A DNA stretch of 64,000 nucleotides from Pedobacter schmidteae (GTDB lineage: Bacteria; Bacteroidota; Bacteroidia; Sphingobacteriales; Sphingobacteriaceae): assembly GCF_900564155.1 (NCBI RefSeq), contig NZ_LS999839.1, positions 3,283,097 through 3,347,096 of the forward strand, given 5' to 3'. How positions within the stretch are numbered: position 1 is the stretch's first letter; each line of letters starts with the position of its first letter. Under the pieces are notes generated by a model. That model worked only from the letters and a program-made list of their open reading frames with translations. It searched no databases and had not been told where the DNA came from. A program made the position numbers and the translations under genes. This document shows, in pieces, positions 1 through 7,724 of this stretch.

Positions 1-57
1 GGTACTGGAAACGGAAATTATAGCAACTGGATTTATTCACCCTTAATTTTTAAAATC

Positions 58-1137
58 ATGTCACATAACCTTAATTATAACAGCAATACCAATCAGCATA
101 GTTTTTTCAGCGTTAAAGAAAAAGCATGGCACAATTTAGGCCAGATCATTGAGCATTACCCGAGCAGTAGCGAGGCTATTGTTTACGCGGGACTGGATTT
201 TGAAGTAGAGAAACGCCCGCTTTTTACCTGTAATTCCGAAAACTTCGCTGTTTTTAACGACGTGGAAACGGACGAATATATGAACAGTTTTGAGCCGAAT
301 ATTATAGTTCCGGATTTCTTTTCTACTATGCGAACTGATACAGATGAAGTACTGGGCTTAGTGGGTAAGGATTACCAAGTGGTTCAGAATATAGAGGCTT
401 TTGGTTTCTTTGACAGCATAGTGGGCGGGGGAAATGGTATCAAGTATGAAACGGCCGGATGTCTCGGACGGGGGGAGGTTATCTTTATTACGGCCAAACT
501 ACCGGAATTTATCCGTGTAGGCCGTGAGGATTTAATAGAGCAGTATTTGTTTCTGACTTCTTCGCATGACGGTTCGGGCAGTATCAGCATTGCTTTTACA
601 CCTGTCAGGATTGTTTGCGCCAATACCTTAAATGCAGCTTTAAGGCATAATTCAAATTGCATTAAAATCCGCCATACGGCTACTGCCAGCGATAAACTGA
701 AACAGGCGCAAATGATGCTGGGTATAACAAACAGCCTTTCTATTGAAATGGAAGCCATTTATAACCGTTGGTCGCATGTGCGCATCAGTGACCCTGAATT
801 AAAACGCCTTATTCAACTGGCTATGGTACCGAAGCGAGAAACGCTGGAAAAACTGCGCAATTTTCAGGATGATGAACTGTCCACACAGTTTAACAATATC
901 GTAGAAAATGTGTACGAGTACGCAATGGCCAGTCCTACCCAGCAAATGGACACGACAAGGGGGACGGTATTTGGCGCTTACAATTCGGTCACAGGGTATT
1001 TTCAGAATGTGAGAGGTTACAAGGATGATGAAAGCAAGTTTAAATCCATTATGTCGGGTACTGCGCTGACACGCACGCAAACCGCATTTGATTTGTGTAT
1101 GGACTTTACCAAAACAGGGGCAAGCGCCTTGAATTAA
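58..1137 (+). CDS. DUF932 domain-containing protein (phage/plasmid-like)
   Basis: A 359-residue protein that matches the DUF932 (phage/plasmid-like TIGR03299) family as I know it: an N-terminal part with AWHNLG and LDFEVEKRPLF, a central FTPVRIVCANTLNAAL block, and a C-terminal GTVFGAYNSVTGYFQNVRGY block. The family is found on plasmids, phages and conjugative elements; its function is unknown. It has no signal peptide or membrane segment, so it should be cytoplasmic. It opens a same-strand run of small orphan genes, which is typical of Bacteroidota ICE accessory regions. The ATG is preceded by an AT-rich stretch ending TTTTTAAAATC and no clear Shine-Dalgarno sequence. The length is normal and no disruption is seen. 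Confidence 0.85.
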   Translation: MSHNLNYNSNTNQHSFFSVKEKAWHNLGQIIEHYPSSSEAIVYAGLDFEVEKRPLFTCNSENFAVFNDVETDEYMNSFEPNIIVPDFFSTMRTDTDEVLGLVGKDYQVVQNIEAFGFFDSIVGGGNGIKYETAGCLGRGEVIFITAKLPEFIRVGREDLIEQYLFLTSSHDGSGSISIAFTPVRIVCANTLNAALRHNSNCIKIRHTATASDKLKQAQMMLGITNSLSIEMEAIYNRWSHVRISDPELKRLIQLAMVPKRETLEKLRNFQDDELSTQFNNIVENVYEYAMASPTQQMDTTRGTVFGAYNSVTGYFQNVRGYKDDESKFKSIMSGTALTRTQTAFDLCMDFTKTGASALN

Positions 1138-1150
1138 CGGATTATTTAAT

Positions 1151-1166
1151 GGGGGAGTATTCCCCC
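1151..1166 (+). promoter_or_regulatory. GC-rich hairpin just before a start codon (1 of 3)
   Basis: GGGGGA and TCCCCC pair around a 4-nt loop, 16 nt before the ATG of the YubB-like gene. Similar GC-rich hairpins precede the next-but-one genes. There is no U-run of a strong terminator, only CCCTTTAAAATA. It may insulate or control expression of each small gene; the role is inferred. Confidence 0.5.
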
Positions 1167-1182
1167 TTTAAAATATTTTAAC

Positions 1183-1656
1183 ATGGCAAACTGGTGTTTA
1201 AATACGGTGAAATTTGAAGCAAATGAAGCCGTAATGAACGAATTAAGAACGCTTTTTCTAAGAATGGCGGAAAAGGAAATACTCGAAAACAAAGGACAAT
1301 TACCTGCTGGCTATGAAGGTAGCAGTGGCTATCTGTTTGAAATTGAAATGGAAGAAGATACGCTCAGTTATCTGACAAAATGGGCGCCAAATACGGATGT
1401 AATCATTTTTATGGCTAAGCAATACGGTGCCGGATTTATCTATAATTACGAAGAGCCCGGAATGGCGATTTATGGGGTTACTTTTTATAGAAATGAACAG
1501 CTACAGGATATATGTTTAGATGAAGAGGACTTCAAATGCTATCAGTATAACGAAACTGATGAAAATTACACTTTTGAAGGGGAGGTCTTTCCAGACGATT
1601 GGGATATCATGGAAATATTGTTACAGCGTAAAGTTAAACGAATGTACAAACCATGA
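1183..1656 (+). CDS. YubB/Api92-like ferredoxin-fold protein
   Basis: A 157-residue protein starting MANWCLNTVKF, the hallmark opening of the plasmid YubB / Api92 ferredoxin-like family (usually MANWCxNxVxF). The middle has alternating beta/alpha character and an acidic C-terminal half (EGEVFPDDWDIMEI). Members occur on plasmids and phages; no biochemical role is known to me. Its stop overlaps the next start (ATGA), so it is translationally coupled to the following 72-residue gene. Cytoplasmic, with no membrane segment. Family assignment rests on the N-terminal motif and length only. Confidence 0.65.
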   Translation: MANWCLNTVKFEANEAVMNELRTLFLRMAEKEILENKGQLPAGYEGSSGYLFEIEMEEDTLSYLTKWAPNTDVIIFMAKQYGAGFIYNYEEPGMAIYGVTFYRNEQLQDICLDEEDFKCYQYNETDENYTFEGEVFPDDWDIMEILLQRKVKRMYKP

Positions 1657-1871
1657 AACGATATATAGTCGACAATGAGGGGAATTTGTTGGAGGTAACA
1701 GATTTAAAAGCGGCAATTTTTCAGGTAGCTGCGTACCTGCGCTACGAAATTGAAAACCCGACCAAAGAGGAGGCCGAATTTCATAGGAAACGTTTAATCT
1801 ACTGGAAGGATATTTATAGCAAACTGGTGATACTCAAACAAGATGCTGATAAAACTACAGCTATTAATTAG
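1653..1871 (+). CDS. Small hypothetical protein, coupled to YubB-like gene
   Basis: A 72-residue protein with its ATG inside the ATGA overlap of the upstream gene, which supports it being real. It contains an alternating helix-like sequence rich in Glu and Lys (YEIENPTKEEAEFHRKRLIY) and no signal peptide or cysteines. I do not recognise the family. The setting is a row of small ICE accessory genes on the same strand. Confidence 0.6.
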   Translation: MKRYIVDNEGNLLEVTDLKAAIFQVAAYLRYEIENPTKEEAEFHRKRLIYWKDIYSKLVILKQDADKTTAIN

Positions 1872-1884
1872 TTTATCTATTCAC

Positions 1885-1902
1885 GGGGCGGGTTTCCGCC
1901 CC
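1885..1902 (+). promoter_or_regulatory. GC-rich hairpin just before a start codon (2 of 3)
   Basis: GGGGCGG pairs with CCGCCCC (7 bp) around GTTT, 12 nt before the ATG at 1915, followed by TTAATTCTACG. Position and form match the hairpins before the YubB-like gene and before the gene at 2345. Confidence 0.55.
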
Positions 1903-1914
1903 CTTAATTCTACG

Positions 1915-2286
1915 ATGATGAAACCATTGTTAAAACTCAATACTAAGGAAAAAGCCAAATTGTTACATGCGCTTTTTCCAAATGAGATACCGTATTTTTT
2001 AGACCATTTGCAAAAATTCTGTACGCAGTTGCACCAGCGGCAGGAAGGTTACGAAAAATTATGGAACCCCCGGTTGATGCATTTTGAAAGGTGGCGGGTA
2101 ACCTCGGGGTATATCCTGCAGCTTTTGGAAAGCAAACGGTCTAAATTGGAGACTAGCGCAGAAGCATTTTCAAACCACCTGTTTTTCCTGGATTATGCCA
2201 CCATAACGGTAAACCAATTGACAAAATACGCAGCGATAGACTGTTATAACCAAAGGTTTAAACTGGCTGTGCCTATGTTTTTCTAA
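1915..2286 (+). CDS. Small orphan protein, paralogue of its downstream neighbour
   Basis: About 123 residues from the double ATG at 1915/1918. I choose this start because the hairpin and TTAATTCTACG spacer before it match those before the next gene, and the longer reading back to 1843 overlaps the previous gene. It resembles the following gene: KLNTKEKAKLLHALFPNEI against LKLADKISILYKLYPASI, a central Trp-rich segment, and a C-terminal VNQLTKYA..CYNQRFKLAVPMF against VHTLLKYA..NCSPKFALAVKLF. I see no known domain. Probably cytoplasmic and helical. It is a tandem pair on the element. Confidence 0.6.
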   Translation: MMKPLLKLNTKEKAKLLHALFPNEIPYFLDHLQKFCTQLHQRQEGYEKLWNPRLMHFERWRVTSGYILQLLESKRSKLETSAEAFSNHLFFLDYATITVNQLTKYAAIDCYNQRFKLAVPMFF

Positions 2287-2313
2287 GCTGCATTAATGGT
2301 TAAATGTAAATTT

Positions 2314-2330
2314 TGGGTGAATTCAGCCCA
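2314..2330 (+). promoter_or_regulatory. Hairpin just before a start codon (3 of 3)
   Basis: TGGGT and GCCCA pair (one G-T) around GAATTCA, 14 nt before the ATG at 2345, followed by GTAATTCTAAAACG. It is weaker than the two upstream examples but placed the same way. Confidence 0.4.
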
Positions 2331-2344
2331 GTAATTCTAAAACG

Positions 2345-2719
2345 ATGAAAGCTATACATCAATTAAAACTGGCTGATAAAATCAGCATACTATACAAACT
2401 TTATCCGGCATCCATAGTGGATTTTACAGCGTATTTAAAAGCTATGGCGATTGAGGCTATGGACGATAGAGAGGAAATTGCAAAGAGGTGGGGAACAAAT
2501 GTTGTGCAGCAGGATTATTGGATTTTGCTGGCTATGAAAACCTTTGACCGCATCCGGCAATATGGGGAGAGTTTCTTTTATTGCAGAAAGCTCTTTACAA
2601 GGCAGCTTTTTAAAGGAAGTGTTTGTCTGTTCACTGTGCATACTTTGTTGAAGTATGCAAAAACTGAAAACTGTTCTCCCAAGTTTGCACTGGCCGTAAA
2701 GTTATTTATTGAAGTTTAA
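2345..2719 (+). CDS. Small orphan protein, second member of tandem pair
   Basis: A 124-residue protein related to the gene just upstream: the same order of an N-terminal helix ending in LYP, a Trp-containing middle (VVQQDYWILLAMKTFDRI), and a C-terminal KYA/LAV block. No catalytic motif or membrane segment is visible. The pair looks like an old tandem duplication in the ICE accessory region. I do not know the function. Confidence 0.6.
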   Translation: MKAIHQLKLADKISILYKLYPASIVDFTAYLKAMAIEAMDDREEIAKRWGTNVVQQDYWILLAMKTFDRIRQYGESFFYCRKLFTRQLFKGSVCLFTVHTLLKYAKTENCSPKFALAVKLFIEV

Positions 2720-2729
2720 TGATACAGGT

Positions 2730-3311
2730 ATGAAAAGGATTAAAGGAATCAATGTACTGAAAGCCGGGCTTTTGGACTTTGTCGAAGAAATCTTGTATAG
2801 CCTGAGTTGTGAATTACAGCGGATCAGTAGAACGGTAGGGATGAAGGAACTGGAATTTAACCCCTTTTCGGATGAAGTAAGTAGCTATATGGATGCCATC
2901 CGATTGGACGAGAATAAGGAGGTTATTTTGGATACTTCCTTTGCTGATGTTTCGGAAAAACTCTTGCGTAGTTGTATTTCAGAATTGGAAATTGACTTTT
3001 TCGGCCTGCTCGATCTGTTGGAATTGTTAAAGAGGGTGGAGGGAAAGAATGGCGTTTTGCCCTCTATTTTAAAACCTGTAACAGGTGAATACATTACTCA
3101 TGAGCAGCAGGATAGGGAGGCTTGGATATGTGTGTGCGGAAATATGCCCTGTTATAATGGGTTTTATTCCTGTGATGAAGATGGCGACCTGATCGAGCCG
3201 GGAAACGATTGGGAGTATTTGTACAGGTGTGAAAGCTGTGGCCGGGTGATAGACGACCGGGATCATAGGGTAATAGGCATTAATTTAAACCCGAATAACG
3301 AGGAAGAGTAA
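2730..3311 (+). CDS. Hypothetical protein with C-terminal cysteine cluster (zinc-ribbon-like)
   Basis: About 193 residues if started at the ATG at 2730 (MKRIKGINV); a TTG at 2709 would overlap the previous gene by 11 bases and is less likely. The N-terminal 120 residues look helical. The C-terminal 55 residues hold CVCGNMPC, YSCDEDGD and CESCG, giving a likely zinc-binding knuckle, then RVIDDRDHRVIG. I recall proteins with this acidic, Cys-containing tail from Bacteroidota conjugative elements, but no function. Cytoplasmic. It ends the plus-strand row; the next two genes are on the other strand. Confidence 0.6.
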   Translation: MKRIKGINVLKAGLLDFVEEILYSLSCELQRISRTVGMKELEFNPFSDEVSSYMDAIRLDENKEVILDTSFADVSEKLLRSCISELEIDFFGLLDLLELLKRVEGKNGVLPSILKPVTGEYITHEQQDREAWICVCGNMPCYNGFYSCDEDGDLIEPGNDWEYLYRCESCGRVIDDRDHRVIGINLNPNNEEE

Positions 3312-3360
3312 ACAGGTGATTTATTTTTAACCTGCCTGTAATCCTGTTATTTGGCCTGTA

Positions 3361-3388
3361 GGGCTGTCTGCAAAATTGCGGGCGGCCC
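3361..3388. terminator. Hairpin between convergent genes
   Basis: GGGCTGTCTGC pairs with GCGGGCGGCCC over 11 bp, allowing three G-T pairs, around AAAATT. It lies between the 3' ends of the plus-strand row and the minus-strand gene at 3438. It overlaps the element repeat that starts at 3381, so it may be part of the element's structure and not only a terminator. Confidence 0.4.
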
Positions 3389-3420
3389 TAACGGGCATTA
3401 AGCGTTTGTTAAGATTTGAA
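3381..3420. repeat. Element repeat, left copy (bounds immunity cargo)
   Basis: GGCGGCCCTAACGGGCATTA then AGCGTTTGTTAAGATTTGAA. A second copy lies just before the coupling-protein pseudogene at 10908-10948, with one small gap and a few substitutions; the core GCATTAAGCG and the following TTG.TTAAGA are conserved. The two copies bracket the primase fragment and the lipoprotein/immunity cargo. Confidence 0.5.
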
Positions 3421-3437
3421 TATGATCTGATTACTGT

Positions 3438-4142
3438 TTAGTATTTATTTTTCAATGATTTCTTTTTAGCCAGATCTTCAATCTTCCAAAGTGAATAATT
3501 GATATGGTATAATAATTTGAATGCTTTGCAGGTTTGTTCTAACAGGATGGCCCAGGGCGTATTAAAATCCCAGGTCAATTTAAGCTGCCCCAGTTCCATC
3601 GAAGGAGGTTGCTGGTAATCAGAACCATTCATTTTTTCGAATTGGTACAGCATGAAGCCTCTGATGATCTGAAATATGGTGCTGGTTTTATTTTCAAAAA
3701 ACGGACGTTCCTCAACGCTTAATGAGCCCATTGCGGAAAATTCAAAATCTCCTAAGCCTTTTAGTTCAAGTAACATGACCCAAAACTCATCGGTCATGTG
3801 CCGTAGATGCTCTGCGTACATAATATGAGATTCGAGATAAAATGTGTTTTTTTCTACTCCCCAGTAGAAAATTTGATTCATCTTTTCGGATTTTAACAAC
3901 AGGCATTGTCCGAATACATTCAGGTAACATTTAGAGGTGTCCCAATTGTCTTTGAATTTTCCGTAGCTGAAAAAGTTATTGGCGATATCAATCAACAGTT
4001 CATTGGTCTGGAAGAAAACCCTCTCCATTTCTTCTGTACTTAAATCTATCCGGTTATATTGGGCGTCATCATGCTCTTGGAGCTGTTCTTTCCATACGCT
4101 AAATTTCTGATTATTGGAGGCTATTAATTTATCTATTGACAT
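3438..4142 (-). CDS. Hypothetical protein, 234 residues
   Basis: An intact cytoplasmic-looking protein without signal peptide. It is rich in aromatic residues and helices (FWVMLLELKGLGDF, LLYHINYSLWKIEDLA), with a basic C-terminus ending KKKSLKNKY. I do not recognise a domain. It lies on the minus strand within the mobile region, next to a CHC2 primase fragment on the same strand. It could be an element-encoded regulator; nothing in the sequence proves this. Confidence 0.55.
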   Translation of the reverse strand: MSIDKLIASNNQKFSVWKEQLQEHDDAQYNRIDLSTEEMERVFFQTNELLIDIANNFFSYGKFKDNWDTSKCYLNVFGQCLLLKSEKMNQIFYWGVEKNTFYLESHIMYAEHLRHMTDEFWVMLLELKGLGDFEFSAMGSLSVEERPFFENKTSTIFQIIRGFMLYQFEKMNGSDYQQPPSMELGQLKLTWDFNTPWAILLEQTCKAFKLLYHINYSLWKIEDLAKKKSLKNKY

Positions 4143-4318
4143 TCTTTATGTATTTACTCTTTAATTCGTTCCAACTGGTTCCATAAGGGAAACCGCCACA
4201 GATATAACCTGCTGGTTGATTCTTTTTTCTTAGTGTTCAATTCAAGCTTTATGATCCTTAAACTTACTAAATTTATTTAAAGTCACCGCAGAAGGTGATA
4301 TGAACCATGAAGGTAGGC

Positions 4319-4618
4319 TTATTCAGGTTCCCGAGGAACTTCCAGTCCAACTTTGTCGGCTAGAAATTTAATTGCCTGGGGAAAATTGAGCTGCTTAATT
4401 TCTTTTACAAAACCAATTGCATTTCCCCCTTTGCCACATTTAAAACACTTGTAGATTTGTTTATCCGTTGAAACATTAAAAGTTGGTTTGCTGTCGGTAT
4501 GAAAGGGGCATAGGCCCCGCATTTGCCCTCCGATTGGATAGAGGTCAACATATTCTGAAACAAGTTCAGCCAAATCTATTTTATGGAGCAGGGTCTCCTT
4601 AAATGCATCTGGTATCAT
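4319..4618 (-). CDS. CHC2 zinc-finger protein (DnaG N-terminal domain only)
   Basis: 99 residues corresponding to the N-terminal zinc-binding domain of DnaG-type primase. The ligands are C37 and H40 (LCPFH) and C58 and C61 (CFKCGKGG), and the family context DLAELVSEYVDL, SKPTFNVS and ALxFLADKVGLEV is present. The TOPRIM catalytic domain that gives primase activity is missing and the protein ends cleanly at about where the domain ends. Stand-alone CHC2 proteins are common on Bacteroidota conjugative elements, so this may be an evolved short form and not a truncation. Likely role: binding single-stranded DNA at replication or transfer; inferred. Confidence 0.8.
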   Translation of the reverse strand: MIPDAFKETLLHKIDLAELVSEYVDLYPIGGQMRGLCPFHTDSKPTFNVSTDKQIYKCFKCGKGGNAIGFVKEIKQLNFPQAIKFLADKVGLEVPREPE

Positions 4619-4775
4619 AGGCTGCTAATGATAATGACTTAAAGCTAGTTAAATTTTGGTGGATAAAGAATAATTTAAAGTCATCTGCAGTGACGTTAGT
4701 TAATCAAAGTTTTTGATTTCAGAAGGTGTGGTATAAAATTTGAATTGCCATAGGGACCAAAGAAAAATCTCCTGT

Positions 4776-5078
4776 ATGCCTATGAAAAATAAATTCGAGG
4801 AAATGCTGTCCAGCTATGGCCTGAGCCAGGAAAGCAGCATTTTGCCTATACTGGATGATTTCCCGGAAGAAAAGATCAGGAGATATTGCTGGCAGGTATT
4901 GTCCGGTTATCTAGACCTCAAAAAAGAAGACTGGATCATTGGGCTGGAAGGTGGGGACTTTATTTACAGTTTTGATGATCAGTATGTTTTTATCATAGAC
5001 GATATCTGGAGTTTTAATTTGATTGCCAAAAGGACAGTTCTGGAATTACTGGCAGATAAGGTAAAAGCGCTAAAGTAA
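4776..5078 (+). CDS. Small hypothetical protein before a lipoprotein gene
   Basis: About 100 residues from the ATG at 4776 (another ATG at 4782); an upstream TTG at 4740 is possible but less likely. Acidic and Trp-rich (KKEDWIIGLEGGDF, IDDIWSFNLIAKR). The stop is immediately followed by the start of the lipoprotein gene, so the two are probably co-transcribed. No known domain and no signal peptide; immunity-like in size and composition, but that is inference. Confidence 0.5.
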   Translation: MPMKNKFEEMLSSYGLSQESSILPILDDFPEEKIRRYCWQVLSGYLDLKKEDWIIGLEGGDFIYSFDDQYVFIIDDIWSFNLIAKRTVLELLADKVKALK

Positions 5079-5894
5079 ATGATCAGTATGAGAAAAACAT
5101 ATGCCATGTGGATGGTGGTCCTTTTTATCAGTTCCTGTAAAAGCGGTGAATATCTGCTGATCGAATCGGTAAAAGGAAGAGCGGTCTCCTCTTTAGACAA
5201 AAAACCGATTGGCGGGGTCAAAATTTATGTAGATAAAAATGCTTTTAATGCATTTGATACTGTGCTTACAGACGATAAAGGGCGTTTTGAAATCCAGGGA
5301 ATGAAGGTAAAAGACTATAAGGATTTGAAGCTGCAAAAAGATGTATCTTATCTTTTTTTCATCGAAAAAGAAGGGTTTCAACAAAGGGTCATTGACATCA
5401 GGGATTTTAAGTCAATAAAAGATACAGTTGACCTTGGTATAATCCTTATGGATAAATCATCAACAGTAATAAACAATACCCTTGTAGGGAATGTCTATGT
5501 ATCGGATTCGTCTGTAAAAGATCCGGATCAGATACAGGCTATAAGAATCGATGAGATCCGAGGGCGTACTTTACAGATGAAATATAAGATCGGTGCAGAA
5601 CAGTTCCTTGATGCAGATTTTGTATGGCATCCATCAGTTGGAATCTGGCTGAGCCCTAAACCACTTACCTATGGGAGCCATGCCCAGTATAAATCGGGTG
5701 CAAGGCTGTCCATAAAAGAAAATGCACTGGAATTGCAATTGGGGGACAAAGAGAAAATACTGTCATTTACTAAACTGTATAATAAACCCGTGGACCTGAA
5801 AACCCATAGAGACCCTTATTATGCGGAAGATGGTTTTTCTATTGAAAAACCATCTGGAAAGTCAATGAAGGATACGGCTCAGTCCGATAAATAG
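5079..5894 (+). CDS. Lipoprotein with carboxypeptidase-regulatory-like domain
   Basis: 271 residues. The N-terminus MISMRKTYAMWMVVLFISSC is a signal peptide with lipobox (ISSC), so it is probably lipid-anchored. Residues about 27-120 look like a CarboxypepD_reg-like beta-sandwich (VKGRAVSSLDKKPIGGVKIY, DDKGRFEIQGM, YLFFIEKEGFQQR), a domain also found at the start of SusC proteins. The C-terminal half has beta-strands and no recognised enzyme motif. It starts one base after the preceding stop. Function unknown; a surface or periplasmic structural or binding role is likely. Confidence 0.65.
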   Translation: MISMRKTYAMWMVVLFISSCKSGEYLLIESVKGRAVSSLDKKPIGGVKIYVDKNAFNAFDTVLTDDKGRFEIQGMKVKDYKDLKLQKDVSYLFFIEKEGFQQRVIDIRDFKSIKDTVDLGIILMDKSSTVINNTLVGNVYVSDSSVKDPDQIQAIRIDEIRGRTLQMKYKIGAEQFLDADFVWHPSVGIWLSPKPLTYGSHAQYKSGARLSIKENALELQLGDKEKILSFTKLYNKPVDLKTHRDPYYAEDGFSIEKPSGKSMKDTAQSDK

Positions 5895-6031
5895 GATCAT
5901 GTTATGTTAATAGCGGATATAAGATTTAATGGCAAGCTGAAAAGACTTTTTATAAATGGTAAAATATATTTATGCACCGGAGGTTTCCCTGCTAAAAAAA
6001 ATTAACAATTAATGCTGAAAAAAAGAAAACA

Positions 6032-6598
6032 ATGCAAAGACCAGTTAGCTTTATAACCATAATTTTTCTGTTGTTTGTACTGGTTAGCTGCAAAAATCAG
6101 GATAAGCAAAAGAAAAGAGAGCGCCCAGTGGGTACAAAAAATGTTGGCGATTCTAATGCAAATGGGCAGACGGGGTTTAAAACTTCTTCAGGCCATCAAC
6201 AACTTTCCATAAAGGATGTTGTAAAGCAGGCGGAGAAGCAGTTTGCCCAATATCTGCCCAAAATTCTCAAATCCAGCGATGGTGTATTGGACGTTCAGCA
6301 GTCCTATACAGGCGACTTTACTGGCGATGGCATTGCCGATGTAGCCATCTACTTTTCGTTATCTCCTGCAGGTGGTGGCAACGCCATTATAGGGCAAGGT
6401 TTGGTCTTGTATAAAAATGAAGGAAACCGGGTGAAAGTTATTGGGGGTTATGAACCGGATTACCTGTTTAAAGTTGATACCATCAGGGATGGAAAAATTA
6501 TGGTGGAAAAAATGGAATATGCCGAAACTGACGGAAGATGTTGCCCGTCTGTAAGGACCAAACATACGCTTACCATTTCGGGAAATAAAGCATATTAA
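6032..6598 (+). CDS. Lipoprotein with FG-GAP/VCBS-like segment
   Basis: 188 residues. MQRPVSFITIIFLLFVLVSC is a lipoprotein signal with lipobox LVSC. After a charged linker, the segment YTGDFTGDGIADVAIYF resembles the DxxGDGxxD calcium-binding turn of FG-GAP/VCBS repeats. The end contains a double cysteine (RCCPS). Periplasmic, membrane-anchored. I do not know its role; lipoproteins of this kind often sit with toxin/immunity genes in Bacteroidota, and immunity-like genes follow directly. Confidence 0.6.
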   Translation: MQRPVSFITIIFLLFVLVSCKNQDKQKKRERPVGTKNVGDSNANGQTGFKTSSGHQQLSIKDVVKQAEKQFAQYLPKILKSSDGVLDVQQSYTGDFTGDGIADVAIYFSLSPAGGGNAIIGQGLVLYKNEGNRVKVIGGYEPDYLFKVDTIRDGKIMVEKMEYAETDGRCCPSVRTKHTLTISGNKAY

Positions 6599-6618
6599 TT
6601 CAATTCGTATAAAATAGC

Positions 6619-7047
6619 ATGACAACAGCAGAAATAATTGAGCAGTTCAGCAATCTGAAAATTGAAGACTCAGATGATTATGAAAACCTGGAAAGGATTG
6701 ACGAACTAACCGATAGGTTGCGGCAAAATCCTGATGGGCATTTGGCATGCAAAGAAATGATCAATCTTTTAGAAAGACATCCGGAAGTTGACTTTGGCTC
6801 GCCAGGCGAACCGATACATACACTCGAATTTTTCAAAGGTAATTATGAAGATTTTTTATTCGATTCCTTAAATAGAAGGCCTACACAAATGACCGTTTGG
6901 ATGTATAACCGCATAATTAATATACAATCAGGAAATGAAAGGAAAAAAATGATTGAACATTTAAAAAGCTACATCGACCACCCGCTGGCTGATGTGGAAG
7001 CTGTTCAATCCGCTAAAAATTTCTATAAATACCAAACGGGAGAATAG
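6619..7047 (+). CDS. Immunity-like protein (polymorphic toxin type)
   Basis: 142 residues, acidic, helical, no signal peptide. The central stretch GSPGEPIHTLE followed by LNRRPTQMTVWMYNRIIN resembles a family I associate with immunity genes downstream of polymorphic toxins, but I cannot name it precisely. It starts 20 bases after the lipoprotein gene and is the first of four to five small acidic genes in a row, a layout typical of poly-immunity loci. Cytoplasmic; it would neutralise an incoming toxin if the assignment holds. Confidence 0.5.
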   Translation: MTTAEIIEQFSNLKIEDSDDYENLERIDELTDRLRQNPDGHLACKEMINLLERHPEVDFGSPGEPIHTLEFFKGNYEDFLFDSLNRRPTQMTVWMYNRIINIQSGNERKKMIEHLKSYIDHPLADVEAVQSAKNFYKYQTGE

Positions 7048-7087
7048 ATCATAAAAAGTATGGAGCATTAACCAAAACAGCTGTAAA

Positions 7088-7723
7088 ATGTTGCCAGTAA
7101 TAAAAAATGAATATGATCGCGTCGTCGACGCTTTCAATGTAGAAAAGAAGTCTTTCGGGAAAAGAAGGGATAGCATAAATAGTGTTACATTCTCTTCAAT
7201 AAATTGGAGTAGTGCATATCTGGACTTTTACCCGTATAGTTCGGCTACTAATCAATTGAAGCCGGCAACCATTTATAAAGAAGAAAAACCGGCATCTATT
7301 AAAAATTGCTATTTGGAAGGAGAACTGGTATTCGCATGCCACAGTGAAAACGAAAACTGGGGAACTGTATTCATAGACTATGGCATTAATAGCAAAAAAT
7401 GGATGCTGTTTTCTGAAAATGATGATGAAGAGATGGTATTGCGGCAGTTGAAAATAGCCTGTTTTGAAAATAATAAATATGTAAAAGTAGTATCGTACCT
7501 AAACGATGAGGATGCAGAAGAAGAAACTTTGACCATAGATCTGTTTGAATACGGTTCGGATAATCAAATTTCAAAAATAAAGCGTTGTGGCTTTTTTGAA
7601 GAAGCAACCAATCTTTTACATGTCAGGGAGATGAATTTTTTATATAACGGCAATAAGGTTCAGATTTATGAAAAAGACAAACAGGGAAAAGAACAGCTAA
7701 TTTATAACGGAAAAATACACTGA
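7088..7723 (+). CDS. Hypothetical protein in immunity gene array
   Basis: 211 residues, acidic, no signal peptide. Beta-rich: AYLDFYPYSSATNQLKPAT, YIDYG-like turns and a C-terminal YNGNKVQIYEKDKQG. I do not recognise it. It ends one base before the SUKH gene starts, so the two are an operon and it is probably another immunity protein or an accessory one. Confidence 0.5.
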   Translation: MLPVIKNEYDRVVDAFNVEKKSFGKRRDSINSVTFSSINWSSAYLDFYPYSSATNQLKPATIYKEEKPASIKNCYLEGELVFACHSENENWGTVFIDYGINSKKWMLFSENDDEEMVLRQLKIACFENNKYVKVVSYLNDEDAEEETLTIDLFEYGSDNQISKIKRCGFFEEATNLLHVREMNFLYNGNKVQIYEKDKQGKEQLIYNGKIH

Positions 7724-7724
7724 T

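Noticed and set aside
1..46. Frame VLETEIIATGFIHP ending at 46
   Set aside because: Could be the tail of a gene starting before the window, but 14 codons are too few to call.
1843..1914. Upstream extension of the small orphan gene to 1843
   Set aside because: It overlaps the previous gene and runs through a 7-bp hairpin; the double ATG at 1915 fits the neighbour's start context.
4143..4318. Minus-strand reading NQPAGYICGGFPYGTSWNELK before the primase fragment
   Set aside because: Protein-like but two frames are equally plausible, with no start; not enough to call a gene.
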